Part shown: in pieces, positions 1 through 5,957 of the stretch | How the letters are laid out: each line of letters begins with the position of its first letter | Position numbering within the stretch: the stretch's first letter is position 1 | Source: Desulfobacteraceae bacterium UBA5852 | GTDB lineage: Bacteria > Desulfobacterota > Desulfobacteria > Desulfobacterales > UBA5852 | Length of the DNA stretch: 6,068 bases | Direction: 5' to 3' | NCBI GenBank assembly: GCA_002432195.1 | Contig: DJGG01000191.1 | Coordinates: 1 to 6,068, forward strand | The notes under the pieces: model-generated | Told to the model about the DNA's origin: nothing | The model's database searches: none | Seen by the model: the letters and a program-made list of their open reading frames with translations, nothing else | Program-made: the position numbers and the translations under genes

Positions 1-860
1 ACGGCCGCGGGGGCCCCCGCCACCCGCGCCCGGCGCGGGCGCTGGGGCTGGTTGGCGTAGGCGAAGCCGTAACGGCCCCGGTCGCAGAGAAACCAGCCAT
101 TGACCGCGGCGCTGAAGCGGGCCTCCAGGCGCACCACCTCCCGGTAGCGGCAGCTGACCACCGTGTGGCAGCCCAGGCCGCAATGGAGGCAGATGCCCGG
201 GGTGCGCTGGAAATCCCAGCGGCGCCCCCGGAAGCGCGAGGGCTTGTCGGTGTAGACCCCCGTGGGGCAGAGGTCGATGAGGTTGCCGGCAAAGGGGCTC
301 TCCAGCGCGCCGGAGCGCACGCGGCCGAAATAGGTGCGGTTGGCGACCTGCAGCACCCCGAGGTCGCGGTAGCCGCTGATATCCTGGTAGTAGCGCGCGC
401 AGCGGTAACAGTGGATGCAGCGGTTCATCTCGTGCTGCACCAGGGGGCCCAGGTCCTGGTCCGGGTAGGTGCGCTTGGGGCCCCGGTAGGCGCGGCGCCC
501 GTGGCCGCCGGCGATGGTCAGGTCCTGGAGCAGGCAGTGGCCCCCCTCGTCGCACACCGGGCAGTCGTGGGGATGGTGGAGCATGAGCCACTCGATCACC
601 TGGCGCCGGAAGTCCACGGCTTCGGGGGCGCCGGTTTCCACCACCATGCCGTCCCGGGCGTCCACCATGCAGCTCATCTGCACGCCCTTGACGGGGCCGT
701 CGACGAACTGCACGGCGCAGACCCGGCAGGCGCCCACCGGGCCCAGGGCCGGGTGGTAGCAGAAGCGCGGGATCACGATCCCCAGCCGTTCGGCGGCCTC
801 GATGACCTTGGTCCCGGCGGGGACCTCCACGCTGCGATGGTCGATGGTCAGCTTGGGCAT
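1..860 (-). CDS. nuoG: NADH-quinone oxidoreductase subunit G, N-terminal part (cut by window edge)
   Basis: This is the first 286 codons of the large iron-sulfur subunit of the complex I N module, which carries electrons from NuoF/NuoE towards NuoB. I translated it by hand; the frame runs open to the window edge. Visible cluster ligands are N1b [2Fe-2S] C34, C45, C48, C64; N5 [4Fe-4S] H96, C100, C103, C109 (motif HPHDCPVC); N4 C148, C151, C154, C198 (RCIHCYRC and LCPTG); and N7 C224, C227, C231, C259. The N7 set occurs in E. coli-type and Thermus complex I but not in most others. Similarity to E. coli NuoG is strong throughout, for example VGACRVCAV, HEMNRCI and FLCDRGR. The start is ATG at 860, 11 bases after the nuoF stop; a GGAG at 877-880 is too far away to be a good ribosome site, so translation may be coupled to nuoF. 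The molybdopterin-like C-terminal domain, about two thirds of the usual ~900 residues, lies outside the window. Confidence 0.96.
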   Translation of the reverse strand, partial: MPKLTIDHRSVEVPAGTKVIEAAERLGIVIPRFCYHPALGPVGACRVCAVQFVDGPVKGVQMSCMVDARDGMVVETGAPEAVDFRRQVIEWLMLHHPHDCPVCDEGGHCLLQDLTIAGGHGRRAYRGPKRTYPDQDLGPLVQHEMNRCIHCYRCARYYQDISGYRDLGVLQVANRTYFGRVRSGALESPFAGNLIDLCPTGVYTDKPSRFRGRRWDFQRTPGICLHCGLGCHTVVSCRYREVVRLEARFSAAVNGWFLCDRGRYGFAYANQPQRPRRARVAGAPAA

Positions 861-871
861 GGTCGGTTCGC

Positions 872-2185
872 TTACGCTCCGCCGGCGGCCGGGGGCCCCG
901 GTGTGCGGGGTTGGGGCCCGAAGGGGCAGCCCCCGCCGGTGATGTGGGCCTGGACCTCGTCGGCGAAGTGGTCCAGGAGGCTCTCCACCGGGGCGGCGGC
1001 TCCGGGGGCAAAGGCGCAGTAGGATTTCCAGAGGTGCCGGCTCAGGCGCCGCAGGGCGGGGATGTCCTCTCCCCGCCCCTGGCCGTTTTCCAGGCGCGTC
1101 AGGAGGTCGCGGATGTACGGCAGGCCCTCGCGGCAGGGGGTGCACCAGCCGCAGGACTCCCGGGCGAAGAACTCGATCAGGTTCCGGGTGGCCGCCACCA
1201 GGCAGCAGTCCTGGTCGAAGACCATGATGGCGCCGGTGCCCAGGCGGTTGCCCACGGCCCGGAGGGAATCCAGGTCCATGGGGATGTCGTAGTGCGCCGC
1301 GGGCAGAAACCCCGTGGAGGCCCCCCCGGGGAGGCAGGCCTTGAAGCGGCCGCCGCCGGCCATTCCCCCGGCGTGGGTTTCGATGATCTCCCGCAGGGGC
1401 ACCCCCATGGGCAGCTCCACGCACCCCGGCCGGTTCACCCGCCCGGAGATGCAGAAGAGTTTGGTCCCCGCCCCGCCGGGGGTGAGGGAAAGTTTCTTGA
1501 ACCACTCCGGGCCGTGGCGCACGATGTGGGGCAGGCAGGCCAGGGTCTCGGCGTTGTTGGTGAGGGTGGGCCGCCCCCAGAGGCCCTTCTCCGTGGGGTA
1601 GGGGGGCGGCTGCTGGGGATTGGGGCGGCGGCCCATGAGGGCGTTGATCTGGGCGGTGACCTCGCCGCAGATGTATCGCCCGCCACTGCGGTGGACCACG
1701 ATGTCCAGGGCGTAGTCGCTGCCCAGGATCCGGGGGCCCAGGTAGCCGGCCGCCCGGGCGACGCCGATTTCGCGCTCCAGGATGCGGGCCGCGCTTTCAT
1801 ACTCCGGGCGGATGAAGACGATGCCCTGGGTGGCGGCCACCGCGTAGCCCGCCAGGATGATCCCCTCGATGAGCATGTGGGGGTCGGCGTGGATCAGCAC
1901 CCGGTCCTTGAAGGTCCCGGGTTCCATTTCGTCGGCGTTGCAGATCACGTAGCGGGGGAAAGGGGCGTCCTCGGCCACGCTCATCATCTTGCGGCCCGTG
2001 GGAAAGGCCGCGCCGCCGCGTCCCAGGAGCACCGCCGCCTCCAGCGTGGCGGCGACCTCCCTGCGCGTCCGCCCAACTCCCAGGACCATGGCCAGGGCCT
2101 CGTAGCCGCCGCTGGCGCGGTACTCCTCCAGGGTGGCGATGCGGTCCGGCCGGCGGTTCTGCAGGAGGACTCGGGGATAGGTCAT
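872..2185 (-). CDS. nuoF: NADH-quinone oxidoreductase subunit F (51-kDa-type, FMN and N3 cluster)
   Basis: A 437-residue flavoprotein subunit (E. coli NuoF is 445) that takes hydride from the nicotinamide nucleotide onto FMN and passes electrons to cluster N3. The glycine-rich loop GRGGAAFPTGRK is at 55-66 and NADEMEPGTFKDR at 83-95. The N3 motif ESCGWCTPCREG is at 343-354, giving C345, C348 and C351, with the fourth ligand C390 in SYCAFAPG. The nucleotide-binding signature at 167-182 is unusual. It reads SGGRYICGEVTAQINA, where E. coli has GAGRYICGEETALINS, so V176 replaces the Glu equivalent to E. coli Glu183. The start ATG at 2185 overlaps the nuoE stop (ATGA). It has its own AGGGGGA ribosome site and aligns with the family N-terminus; upstream extension in the same frame would run through nuoE and is not real. 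The stop is TAA at 872-874. Identity is certain; the nucleotide preference is an open question. Confidence 0.97.
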   Translation of the reverse strand: MTYPRVLLQNRRPDRIATLEEYRASGGYEALAMVLGVGRTRREVAATLEAAVLLGRGGAAFPTGRKMMSVAEDAPFPRYVICNADEMEPGTFKDRVLIHADPHMLIEGIILAGYAVAATQGIVFIRPEYESAARILEREIGVARAAGYLGPRILGSDYALDIVVHRSGGRYICGEVTAQINALMGRRPNPQQPPPYPTEKGLWGRPTLTNNAETLACLPHIVRHGPEWFKKLSLTPGGAGTKLFCISGRVNRPGCVELPMGVPLREIIETHAGGMAGGGRFKACLPGGASTGFLPAAHYDIPMDLDSLRAVGNRLGTGAIMVFDQDCCLVAATRNLIEFFARESCGWCTPCREGLPYIRDLLTRLENGQGRGEDIPALRRLSRHLWKSYCAFAPGAAAPVESLLDHFADEVQAHITGGGCPFGPQPRTPGPPAAGGA

Positions 2186-2700
2186 GGGGTCCCCCTTTCC
2201 GGCCCGGCGCCGGGGGCGGGGCCGTCCGCGGCCTTGGCCCGCAGATCCTCCAGGAGGCGGTCCAGGCTCTCGGGGGTCAGGGGGCCGTGGGCCCGGCCGT
2301 TGACGAGGATGGCCGGGGCCCGGTCGCAGTAGCCGATGCAGCAGACGGGCAGCAGGGTGAAGAGGCCGTCGGCCGTGGTCTGCCCCGGGGCGATGCCCAG
2401 GCGGCGGCCGATGTGGTCCCCCAGACGCTCGGCGCCCTCCATCCAGCAGATCAGGCTGTCGCAGACGTGGATCACGTAGCGGCCCACCGGCTCCCGGTAG
2501 AGGAAGGTGTAGAAGGTGGCCAGCTCCTCGAGCTCCAGGGGGGTCATCGCCAGCAGCCCGGCCGCCTCCTCCATGGCCGGGTCGCTCAGGTGGCCGTAGT
2601 GCCCCTGGAGGGCCAGGAGCACGTCCACCACCAGCTCCCGGGGGTGCTCGGCGGCGGCGATCTTCTGGATCAGAGGTTCGCGGATGTGCTCCGGCAGCAT
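2182..2700 (-). CDS. nuoE: NADH-quinone oxidoreductase subunit E (24-kDa-type, N1a cluster)
   Basis: A 172-residue thioredoxin-fold [2Fe-2S] subunit (E. coli NuoE is 166) that pairs with NuoF in the N module and holds the off-path cluster N1a. The ligands are C80 and C85 (CDSLIC) and C121 and C125 (CCIGYC), with the same spacing as E. coli C92, C97, C133 and C137. The family signature D-x2-F-T-x5-C-I-G-x-C-x2-A-P is complete at about residues 111-129. The N-terminal helical part (about 1-65) contains the expected LLALQGHYGHL and LATFYTFLYREP. I chose ATG at 2700 because GAGGA lies 10 bases upstream and the protein then begins like family members (MLPEHIREPL). The frame can be extended to 2799, but those 33 codons lie in an intergenic repeat and look non-protein-like. 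The stop TGA overlaps the nuoF ATG. It is the first gene after the 552-base gap. Confidence 0.96.
   Translation of the reverse strand: MLPEHIREPLIQKIAAAEHPRELVVDVLLALQGHYGHLSDPAMEEAAGLLAMTPLELEELATFYTFLYREPVGRYVIHVCDSLICWMEGAERLGDHIGRRLGIAPGQTTADGLFTLLPVCCIGYCDRAPAILVNGRAHGPLTPESLDRLLEDLRAKAADGPAPGAGPERGTP
2190..2196 (-). promoter_or_regulatory. Ribosome binding site of nuoF, inside the nuoE 3' end
   Basis: The minus strand reads AGGGGGA, then four bases, then the nuoF ATG at 2185-2183. That ATG shares bases with the nuoE TGA (2184-2182). This arrangement fixes the nuoF start and suggests translational coupling, so that NuoE and NuoF, which form one subcomplex, are made together. Confidence 0.7.
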
Positions 2701-2710
2701 GGTGGTGGTG

Positions 2711-2715
2711 TCCTC
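2711..2715 (-). promoter_or_regulatory. Ribosome binding site of nuoE
   Basis: GAGGA on the minus strand lies ten bases before ATG at 2700. It supports the short NuoE start over longer in-frame extensions that run into the palindromic repeat. Confidence 0.6.
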
Positions 2716-2752
2716 GAATATCTCGGATGCTTGTGGTCCGTAACGCCTGCCC

Positions 2753-2953
2753 GGGCCGTCGGGGCCTCGGCTTCCGGGGGCGGAAGAACTCGGCGCCAAG
2801 CGCCCCTAATGACGGGCCGAGCCCTCGATGCCCATTTCGTGTCCGCCGCGAAGGGCGTGGATGCTGAAACCAATGCCGCCGGGCGGCCCGTTCCAAGGGG
2901 CGCTAAGCGCCTCAGACAGCTTCCGCCCCCGGAAGCCGAGGCCCCGACGGCCC
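2753..2953. repeat. Palindromic element, copy A (about 201 bp)
   Basis: The outer arms 2753-2786 and 2920-2953 are a perfect 34-bp inverted repeat. The inner arms 2787-2819 and 2884-2919 continue the pairing imperfectly (roughly 80% by eye), leaving a loop of 64 bases (2820-2883). The element would form a long hairpin in RNA from either strand. The left inner arm has GAAGAACTCGG and CCAAGCGC-CCTAA, and the right inner arm has AAGGGGCGCTAAGCGCCTCA and ACAGCTTC. Both patterns recur in copy B in the same order and orientation. The loop contains CGTGGA (2856-2861) and CCAATG (2870-2875), also found in copy B. It could be a miniature mobile element, a REP-like repeat or a structured RNA; the sequence alone does not decide. 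Confidence 0.85.
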
Positions 2954-2979
2954 TTTCGGCTGGCCGGTCCGCGGGCCAC

Positions 2980-3163
2980 CTGTGGATCAGGCGAAAAACC
3001 TGAAGAACTCGGATCCAAGCGCGCCTAAAACCGGACAGGTCCAACGCGTCCAGTCGCCGTGGAGTCCTTTGGGTCCAATGGATCTGCCCGCTTCAGCGCC
3101 CCTGTCCGGTTCAAGGCGCGCTAGGATCCTCAAACAGCTTCATGTTTTTCGCCCGACCCACAG
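2980..3163. repeat. Palindromic element, copy B (about 184 bp)
   Basis: The arms 2980-3039 and 3101-3163 are inverted repeats of 60 and 63 bases, identical at most positions by eye (both outer arms contain GGCGAAAAAC, both inner ends contain CCGGACAGG), with a small bulge near 3007-3010. The loop is 61 bases, close to the 64 of copy A. The inner arms match copy A: GAAGAACTCGGATCCAAGCG on the left, and CAAGGCGCGCTAGGATCCTC followed by ACAGCTTC on the right. Its loop carries the same two hexamers, CGTGGA (3058-3063) and CCAATG (3075-3080). The outer stem is unrelated in sequence to that of copy A but pairs with itself just as copy A does. The two copies lie 26 bases apart in the same orientation. 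Confidence 0.85.
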
Positions 3164-3176
3164 ATGACCCTGATCG

Positions 3177-3235
3177 TCCGAAATCCGATGGTGGGAGCTG
3201 CGGAGCGCCATTCCTGTTTCGGATTTCGGATTTCG
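3177..3235. repeat. Hairpin with 7-bp tandem repeats downstream of nuoBCD
   Basis: A perfect 12-bp inverted repeat pairs 3177-3188 (TCCGAAATCCGA) with 3219-3230. Inside it a 4-bp pair ATGG/CCAT (3188-3191 and 3208-3211) could extend the fold. The right arm belongs to a short tandem run with a 7-base period, TTCGGAT, over 3218-3235. It starts 18 bases after the nuoBCD stop. On the minus strand the stem is not followed by a T-run, so it is not a standard intrinsic terminator. It may protect the 3' end of the nuoA-nuoBCD message or be a dispersed intergenic repeat. Confidence 0.65.
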
Positions 3236-3252
3236 TGTTTCGAATTTCTCAC

Positions 3253-5649
3253 CTACCGGTCGATATCCGGCAGGATGTAGTCCACCGAGCCGATGATGGC
3301 GATGAGATCCGCGATGGTCTCGCCCTCGGCCAGAAGCGGCATGACCTGCACGTTGGCGAAGCCCGGGGAGCGGATGCGCAGCCGGTAGGGGTAGCCCCGG
3401 CCGTCGCTCACCACGTAGTAGCCCTGCTCCCCCCGGGGGATCTCGCAGGCGGCGTAAGCCTCCCCCCGGGGAATCGTGGGTCCCCGGGTGACGTTGACGA
3501 AGTGGTGGATCAGGGTTTCGATGTCCGTGAGCATCTCCCGGCGCGCGGGCACCGCGTAGCGGTAGTCCTCGGTGACGTAGCGGCCTTCCGGCATGTGGGC
3601 CGCGGCCTGGCGGATGATCGCCAGGCTCTGGCGCATTTCCTCGATGCGCACCAGGTAGCGGGCGTAGCAGTCGCCCTCTTCGGCCGTGGGGACCTCGAAG
3701 GTGAAATGCTCGTAGCCCGAGTAGGGGAAGGCCTTGCGCAGGTCCCAGGCCAGGCCGCAGGCCCGCAGGTTGGGGCCGCTGACCCCCCGGTCGATGGCCT
3801 CCTCCCGGGTGATGCGGCCGATGCCCAGGGTGCGGGCCTTGAAGATGGGGTTCTTGCGGATCAGGCGCTCATACTCGGCCAGGCGCCGGGGGAAGACCGC
3901 CGTGAAGGCGTCCACGGCTTCCTTCCATCCCTCGGGGAGGTCTGCGGCCAGGCCCCCGATGCGCATCCAGGCGGGGTGCAGGCGCCCCCCGGTGACCAGC
4001 TCCACGATGTCGAGGATCATCTCGCGCTCGCGGAAGGTGTAGAAGTTGGGGGTCATGGCCCCCAGGTCGTGGGCGTAGGTGGCCAGCCACACCAGGTGGT
4101 TGCTCAGGCGGAAAAGCTCGCTCAGCAGCACCCGGATCACCTGGGCGCGCTCGGGGACCCGGATGTCCGCCAGGGTTTCCACGGCCAGCACGTAGGGGAG
4201 GTTGTTGGCCGCGCCGGCCAGGTAGTCCACCCGGTCGGTGTAGGGGATGAACTGGTTCCAGTGCTGGCGCTCGCCGACCTTTTCCACCGCCCGGTGGTGG
4301 TAGCCGATGTCCATGTCCAGGTGGGTGATCTCCTCCCCCCGCAGGGAGACCACGTAGCGCATCAGGCCGTGGGTGCTCACGTGGTGCGGTCCCAGGTTGA
4401 GCACCAGCTCGTCGTCCCGGCCCGGGGGCCTGACGAACAGGCCGGCGTCCCGGGGTTGGCGCCGGCGGGCGTCTTCCAGGGTGTAGGGGGGCATCTGGGT
4501 GGCCCGGCCGGGGTAGCCCTTGCGCAGGGGGTGGCCCTCCCAGTCCTGGGGCAGGATGAGGCGCCGCAGGTCGGGGTGGCCGGCGAAGCGGATGCCGAAG
4601 AGGTCGTAGACCTCGCGCTCGTACCAGTTGGCCGAAGGCCAGAGGGAGGTGACGCTGGCGGCCTGGGGGGCCGGCCCCCCGGGGAGGGGCACCTTGAGGC
4701 GCAGGCGCGTGGCGGGCTCGAAGGCCAGGAGATGGTAGACCAGGGTGAAATCGGCGTCCCCCGCCATCCGCTGGCGGCGGGCCGATTCGTCCACGGCGGT
4801 GAGGTCGTCCAGGCGGCGGAAGCGGGGGGCGGCCTCGTGCTTGAGGTAGCGCAGCACCTCCGGGGCCAGGGCGGGGTCCGCCTGGAGGGTGAGCATGTCG
4901 CTCACGGCGGGGGCCACCGCAAGCCCCGCCCCGAAGCGCGCCAGCAGGTCGCGGGCCAGCCCCGCCGCGGCGGGGGAGAGGGCGGCCTGGCGCGGGGGCG
5001 GCGTCCACATGACCTCCGCGCGGCTCTCCGGGAAGCCGGGGGGGGTGGCGTCGCTGCCGCGGATGGCGGTGCCCGCCATGCCGGGGCCGCGGGGGTCACG
5101 GGACTTGGTGCGGCCGTCCACCCGCAAGGGGGTTTGGCTGCCCTGGCTTCCGCCCGCCAGGTTGAAGATGGCCCGGGTGGGGCGTTCCTCGGCCATGATT
5201 TTCTTCTGCAGGACGGTCAACCCCTGGAGGACGGCCTCGGGGCGCGGTGGACAGCCCGGGATGTAGACGTCCACGGGGAGGAACTGGTCCACCCCCTGCA
5301 CCACGCTGTAGACGTCGTACATGCCCCCGCAGTTGGAGCAGGAGCCCATGGAGATGACCCACTTGGGCTCGGCCATCTGCTCGTAGAGCCGCAGGACCAC
5401 GGGGGCGATCTTCTTGAAGACCGTGCCGGAGACGATCAGGAGGTCCGCCTGGCGGGGCGAGGGGCGCAGCACTTCCGCCCCGAAGCGCGCCAGGTCGTAG
5501 CGGGAGGTGAGCGCCGTGGCCTCCTCCACGAAGCAGCAGGAAAGCCCGAAGAACATGGGCCAGAGGCTGTACTGGCGCGACCAGTTGAGCAGCAGGTCGG
5601 TGCCCCGCAGGGCCCGGTTCAGCCGGCTTTTTTCCGGATCGGTCCCCAA
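3253..5649 (-). CDS. nuoBCD: NADH-quinone oxidoreductase subunits B/C/D, three-way fusion
   Basis: One unbroken 798-residue frame joins three Q-module subunits normally encoded by two or three genes. The NuoB part (about 1-165) binds terminal cluster N2 through C38, C39, C104 and C133 (GLSCCF, MGSCSNC, PGCPPRPEA). A Gly/Pro/Arg-rich linker (about 166-225) leads to NuoC (about 226-400), with the signature EREVYDLFG at 344-352 and HPLRKGYP at 373-380. NuoD (about 411-798) forms the quinone pocket: H427 in STHG and Y476 in RVDY match Thermus Nqo4 His38 and Tyr87, and the 49-kDa signature HHRAVEKVGERQ is at 451-462. The end, DYILPDIDR, matches that of E. coli NuoCD. The start is TTG at 5649, preceded by GGAGGG five bases upstream, and it overlaps nuoA by 31 bases. 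NuoB lacks the ~30-residue N-terminal extension of the E. coli protein. In-frame ATGs at 5079 and 5010 in the linker could in principle start a free NuoCD, but no well-spaced ribosome site supports this. Confidence 0.97.
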   Translation of the reverse strand: MGTDPEKSRLNRALRGTDLLLNWSRQYSLWPMFFGLSCCFVEEATALTSRYDLARFGAEVLRPSPRQADLLIVSGTVFKKIAPVVLRLYEQMAEPKWVISMGSCSNCGGMYDVYSVVQGVDQFLPVDVYIPGCPPRPEAVLQGLTVLQKKIMAEERPTRAIFNLAGGSQGSQTPLRVDGRTKSRDPRGPGMAGTAIRGSDATPPGFPESRAEVMWTPPPRQAALSPAAAGLARDLLARFGAGLAVAPAVSDMLTLQADPALAPEVLRYLKHEAAPRFRRLDDLTAVDESARRQRMAGDADFTLVYHLLAFEPATRLRLKVPLPGGPAPQAASVTSLWPSANWYEREVYDLFGIRFAGHPDLRRLILPQDWEGHPLRKGYPGRATQMPPYTLEDARRRQPRDAGLFVRPPGRDDELVLNLGPHHVSTHGLMRYVVSLRGEEITHLDMDIGYHHRAVEKVGERQHWNQFIPYTDRVDYLAGAANNLPYVLAVETLADIRVPERAQVIRVLLSELFRLSNHLVWLATYAHDLGAMTPNFYTFREREMILDIVELVTGGRLHPAWMRIGGLAADLPEGWKEAVDAFTAVFPRRLAEYERLIRKNPIFKARTLGIGRITREEAIDRGVSGPNLRACGLAWDLRKAFPYSGYEHFTFEVPTAEEGDCYARYLVRIEEMRQSLAIIRQAAAHMPEGRYVTEDYRYAVPARREMLTDIETLIHHFVNVTRGPTIPRGEAYAACEIPRGEQGYYVVSDGRGYPYRLRIRSPGFANVQVMPLLAEGETIADLIAIIGSVDYILPDIDR

Positions 5650-5957
5650 TCGAGCCCTCCGCGTTTCCAGATATACGCCAGACCCAGCAGCAGCATCAGG
5701 ATGAAAAAGGTGATCCGCAGCCAGCCGTCCCAGCCCAGATCGCGGGCCGCCACGGCCCAGGTGAAGATGAAGGCCCCCTCCACGTCGAAGATCAGAAAGA
5801 AAATCGCCACCAGGTAGAAGGGCACCGGGTAACGCAGGCGGGCGCTGCCCGTGGGGATCACGCCACTTTCATAGGGCCGCAATTTTTCCGGATTGGGGCG
5901 CCGCTGGCCGATGAGGCTGGAAAGGGCCAGCAGCAGGACGATCAAGGCCAGCACCAT
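5619..5957 (-). CDS. nuoA: NADH-quinone oxidoreductase subunit A (membrane subunit, ND3-type)
   Basis: A small membrane subunit next to the quinone channel, where the peripheral and membrane arms meet. From ATG at 5957 it has 112 residues, with three membrane segments at about 1-16, 47-69 and 79-97. The conserved loop PYESG is at 28-32, GSARLR at 37-42, FYLVAIFFLIFDVE at 47-60 and GLDW at 101-104. E30, D58 and E60 match E. coli E51, D79 and E81. E. coli NuoA has 147 residues. Here the first helix begins abruptly at the ATG, while the codons just upstream (ILSLGLYTG before MVL) read like the missing part of that helix, so the true start is probably earlier. The frame is open to a TAG at 6048-6050 but contains no ATG, GTG or TTG there; ACG at 6032 or CTG at 6008 are candidates. 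The TGA stop lies inside nuoBCD. Confidence 0.94.
   Translation of the reverse strand: MVLALIVLLLALSSLIGQRRPNPEKLRPYESGVIPTGSARLRYPVPFYLVAIFFLIFDVEGAFIFTWAVAARDLGWDGWLRITFFILMLLLGLAYIWKRGGLDWGPIRKKAG
5655..5660 (-). promoter_or_regulatory. Ribosome binding site deciding the TTG start of nuoBCD
   Basis: GGAGGG on the minus strand is followed by five bases (CTCGA) and then TTG at 5649-5647. The site lies inside the 3' end of nuoA. It is the best ribosome site in the window and supports a non-ATG start; the next residues (GTDPEKSRL) lead directly into recognisable NuoB sequence. Confidence 0.75.

Larger units (their letters stand above)
2701..3252. other. 552-base non-coding gap inside the nuo operon
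   Basis: This stretch separates nuoBCD from nuoE in an otherwise overlapping operon. It holds two related palindromic elements (2753-2953 and 2980-3163) and a smaller hairpin with short tandem repeats (3177-3235). Open frames of 60-125 codons exist on both strands, but they run through the inverted repeats, have no recognisable domain, and are rich in Arg, Gly, Pro and Ser as expected of random GC-rich frames, so I do not call a gene. I see no clear -35/-10 promoter and no GC stem followed by a T-run on the minus strand. nuoE and the genes after it must depend on read-through or on a promoter I cannot recognise. The part near 3125-3255 is visibly less GC-rich than the genes around it. Confidence 0.8.

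Noticed and set aside
165..2332. Long plus-strand frames (165-1022 and 911-2332)
   Set aside because: They are antisense to nuoG, nuoF and nuoE, with low-complexity Ala/Gly/Val/Pro composition and no recognisable motif; the minus-strand genes explain the region.
2701..2799. N-terminal extension of nuoE to 2799
   Set aside because: The extra 33 codons fall in the arm of palindrome A and are not protein-like. ATG at 2700 with GAGGA upstream gives a normal NuoE length.
2186..2896. N-terminal extension of the nuoF frame up to 2896
   Set aside because: The extension overlaps the whole of nuoE in another frame and gives Pro/Arg/Gly-rich noise. The ATG at 2185 has a ribosome site and matches the family N-terminus.
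2670..3044. Possible small protein(s) in the gap (frames at 2670-3044, 2806-3018 and 2828-3028)
   Set aside because: Their sequences are translations of the inverted repeats, with matching peptide runs such as GASASGGG appearing in more than one frame. No ribosome site or domain supports them.
2753..3163. A rho-independent terminator or an insertion sequence in the gap
   Set aside because: The stems are strong, but none is followed by a T-run on the transcribed strand. No transposase coding sequence or obvious target-site duplication is visible; a non-autonomous element remains possible and is listed as a repeat.
5326..5349. Additional cysteine C107 in the NuoB part as a possible altered N2 cluster
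   Set aside because: All four standard N2 ligands (C38, C39, C104, C133) are present. An extra Cys or small residue next to the third ligand varies among NuoB proteins and needs no special explanation.
3253..5649. nuoBCD fusion as a sequencing artefact (lost stop or frameshift)
   Set aside because: The reading frame is continuous with a natural-looking linker, and both sides align in the same frame with well-conserved motifs. A single error would have to create this join without disturbing either domain, and similar fusions are known.
3142..5817. An 891-codon open frame on the plus strand
   Set aside because: It lies antisense to nuoBCD and nuoA, is dominated by Gly, Ala, Val, His and Gln, and has no domain. 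It is the usual shadow frame opposite a GC-rich gene with G/C third positions.
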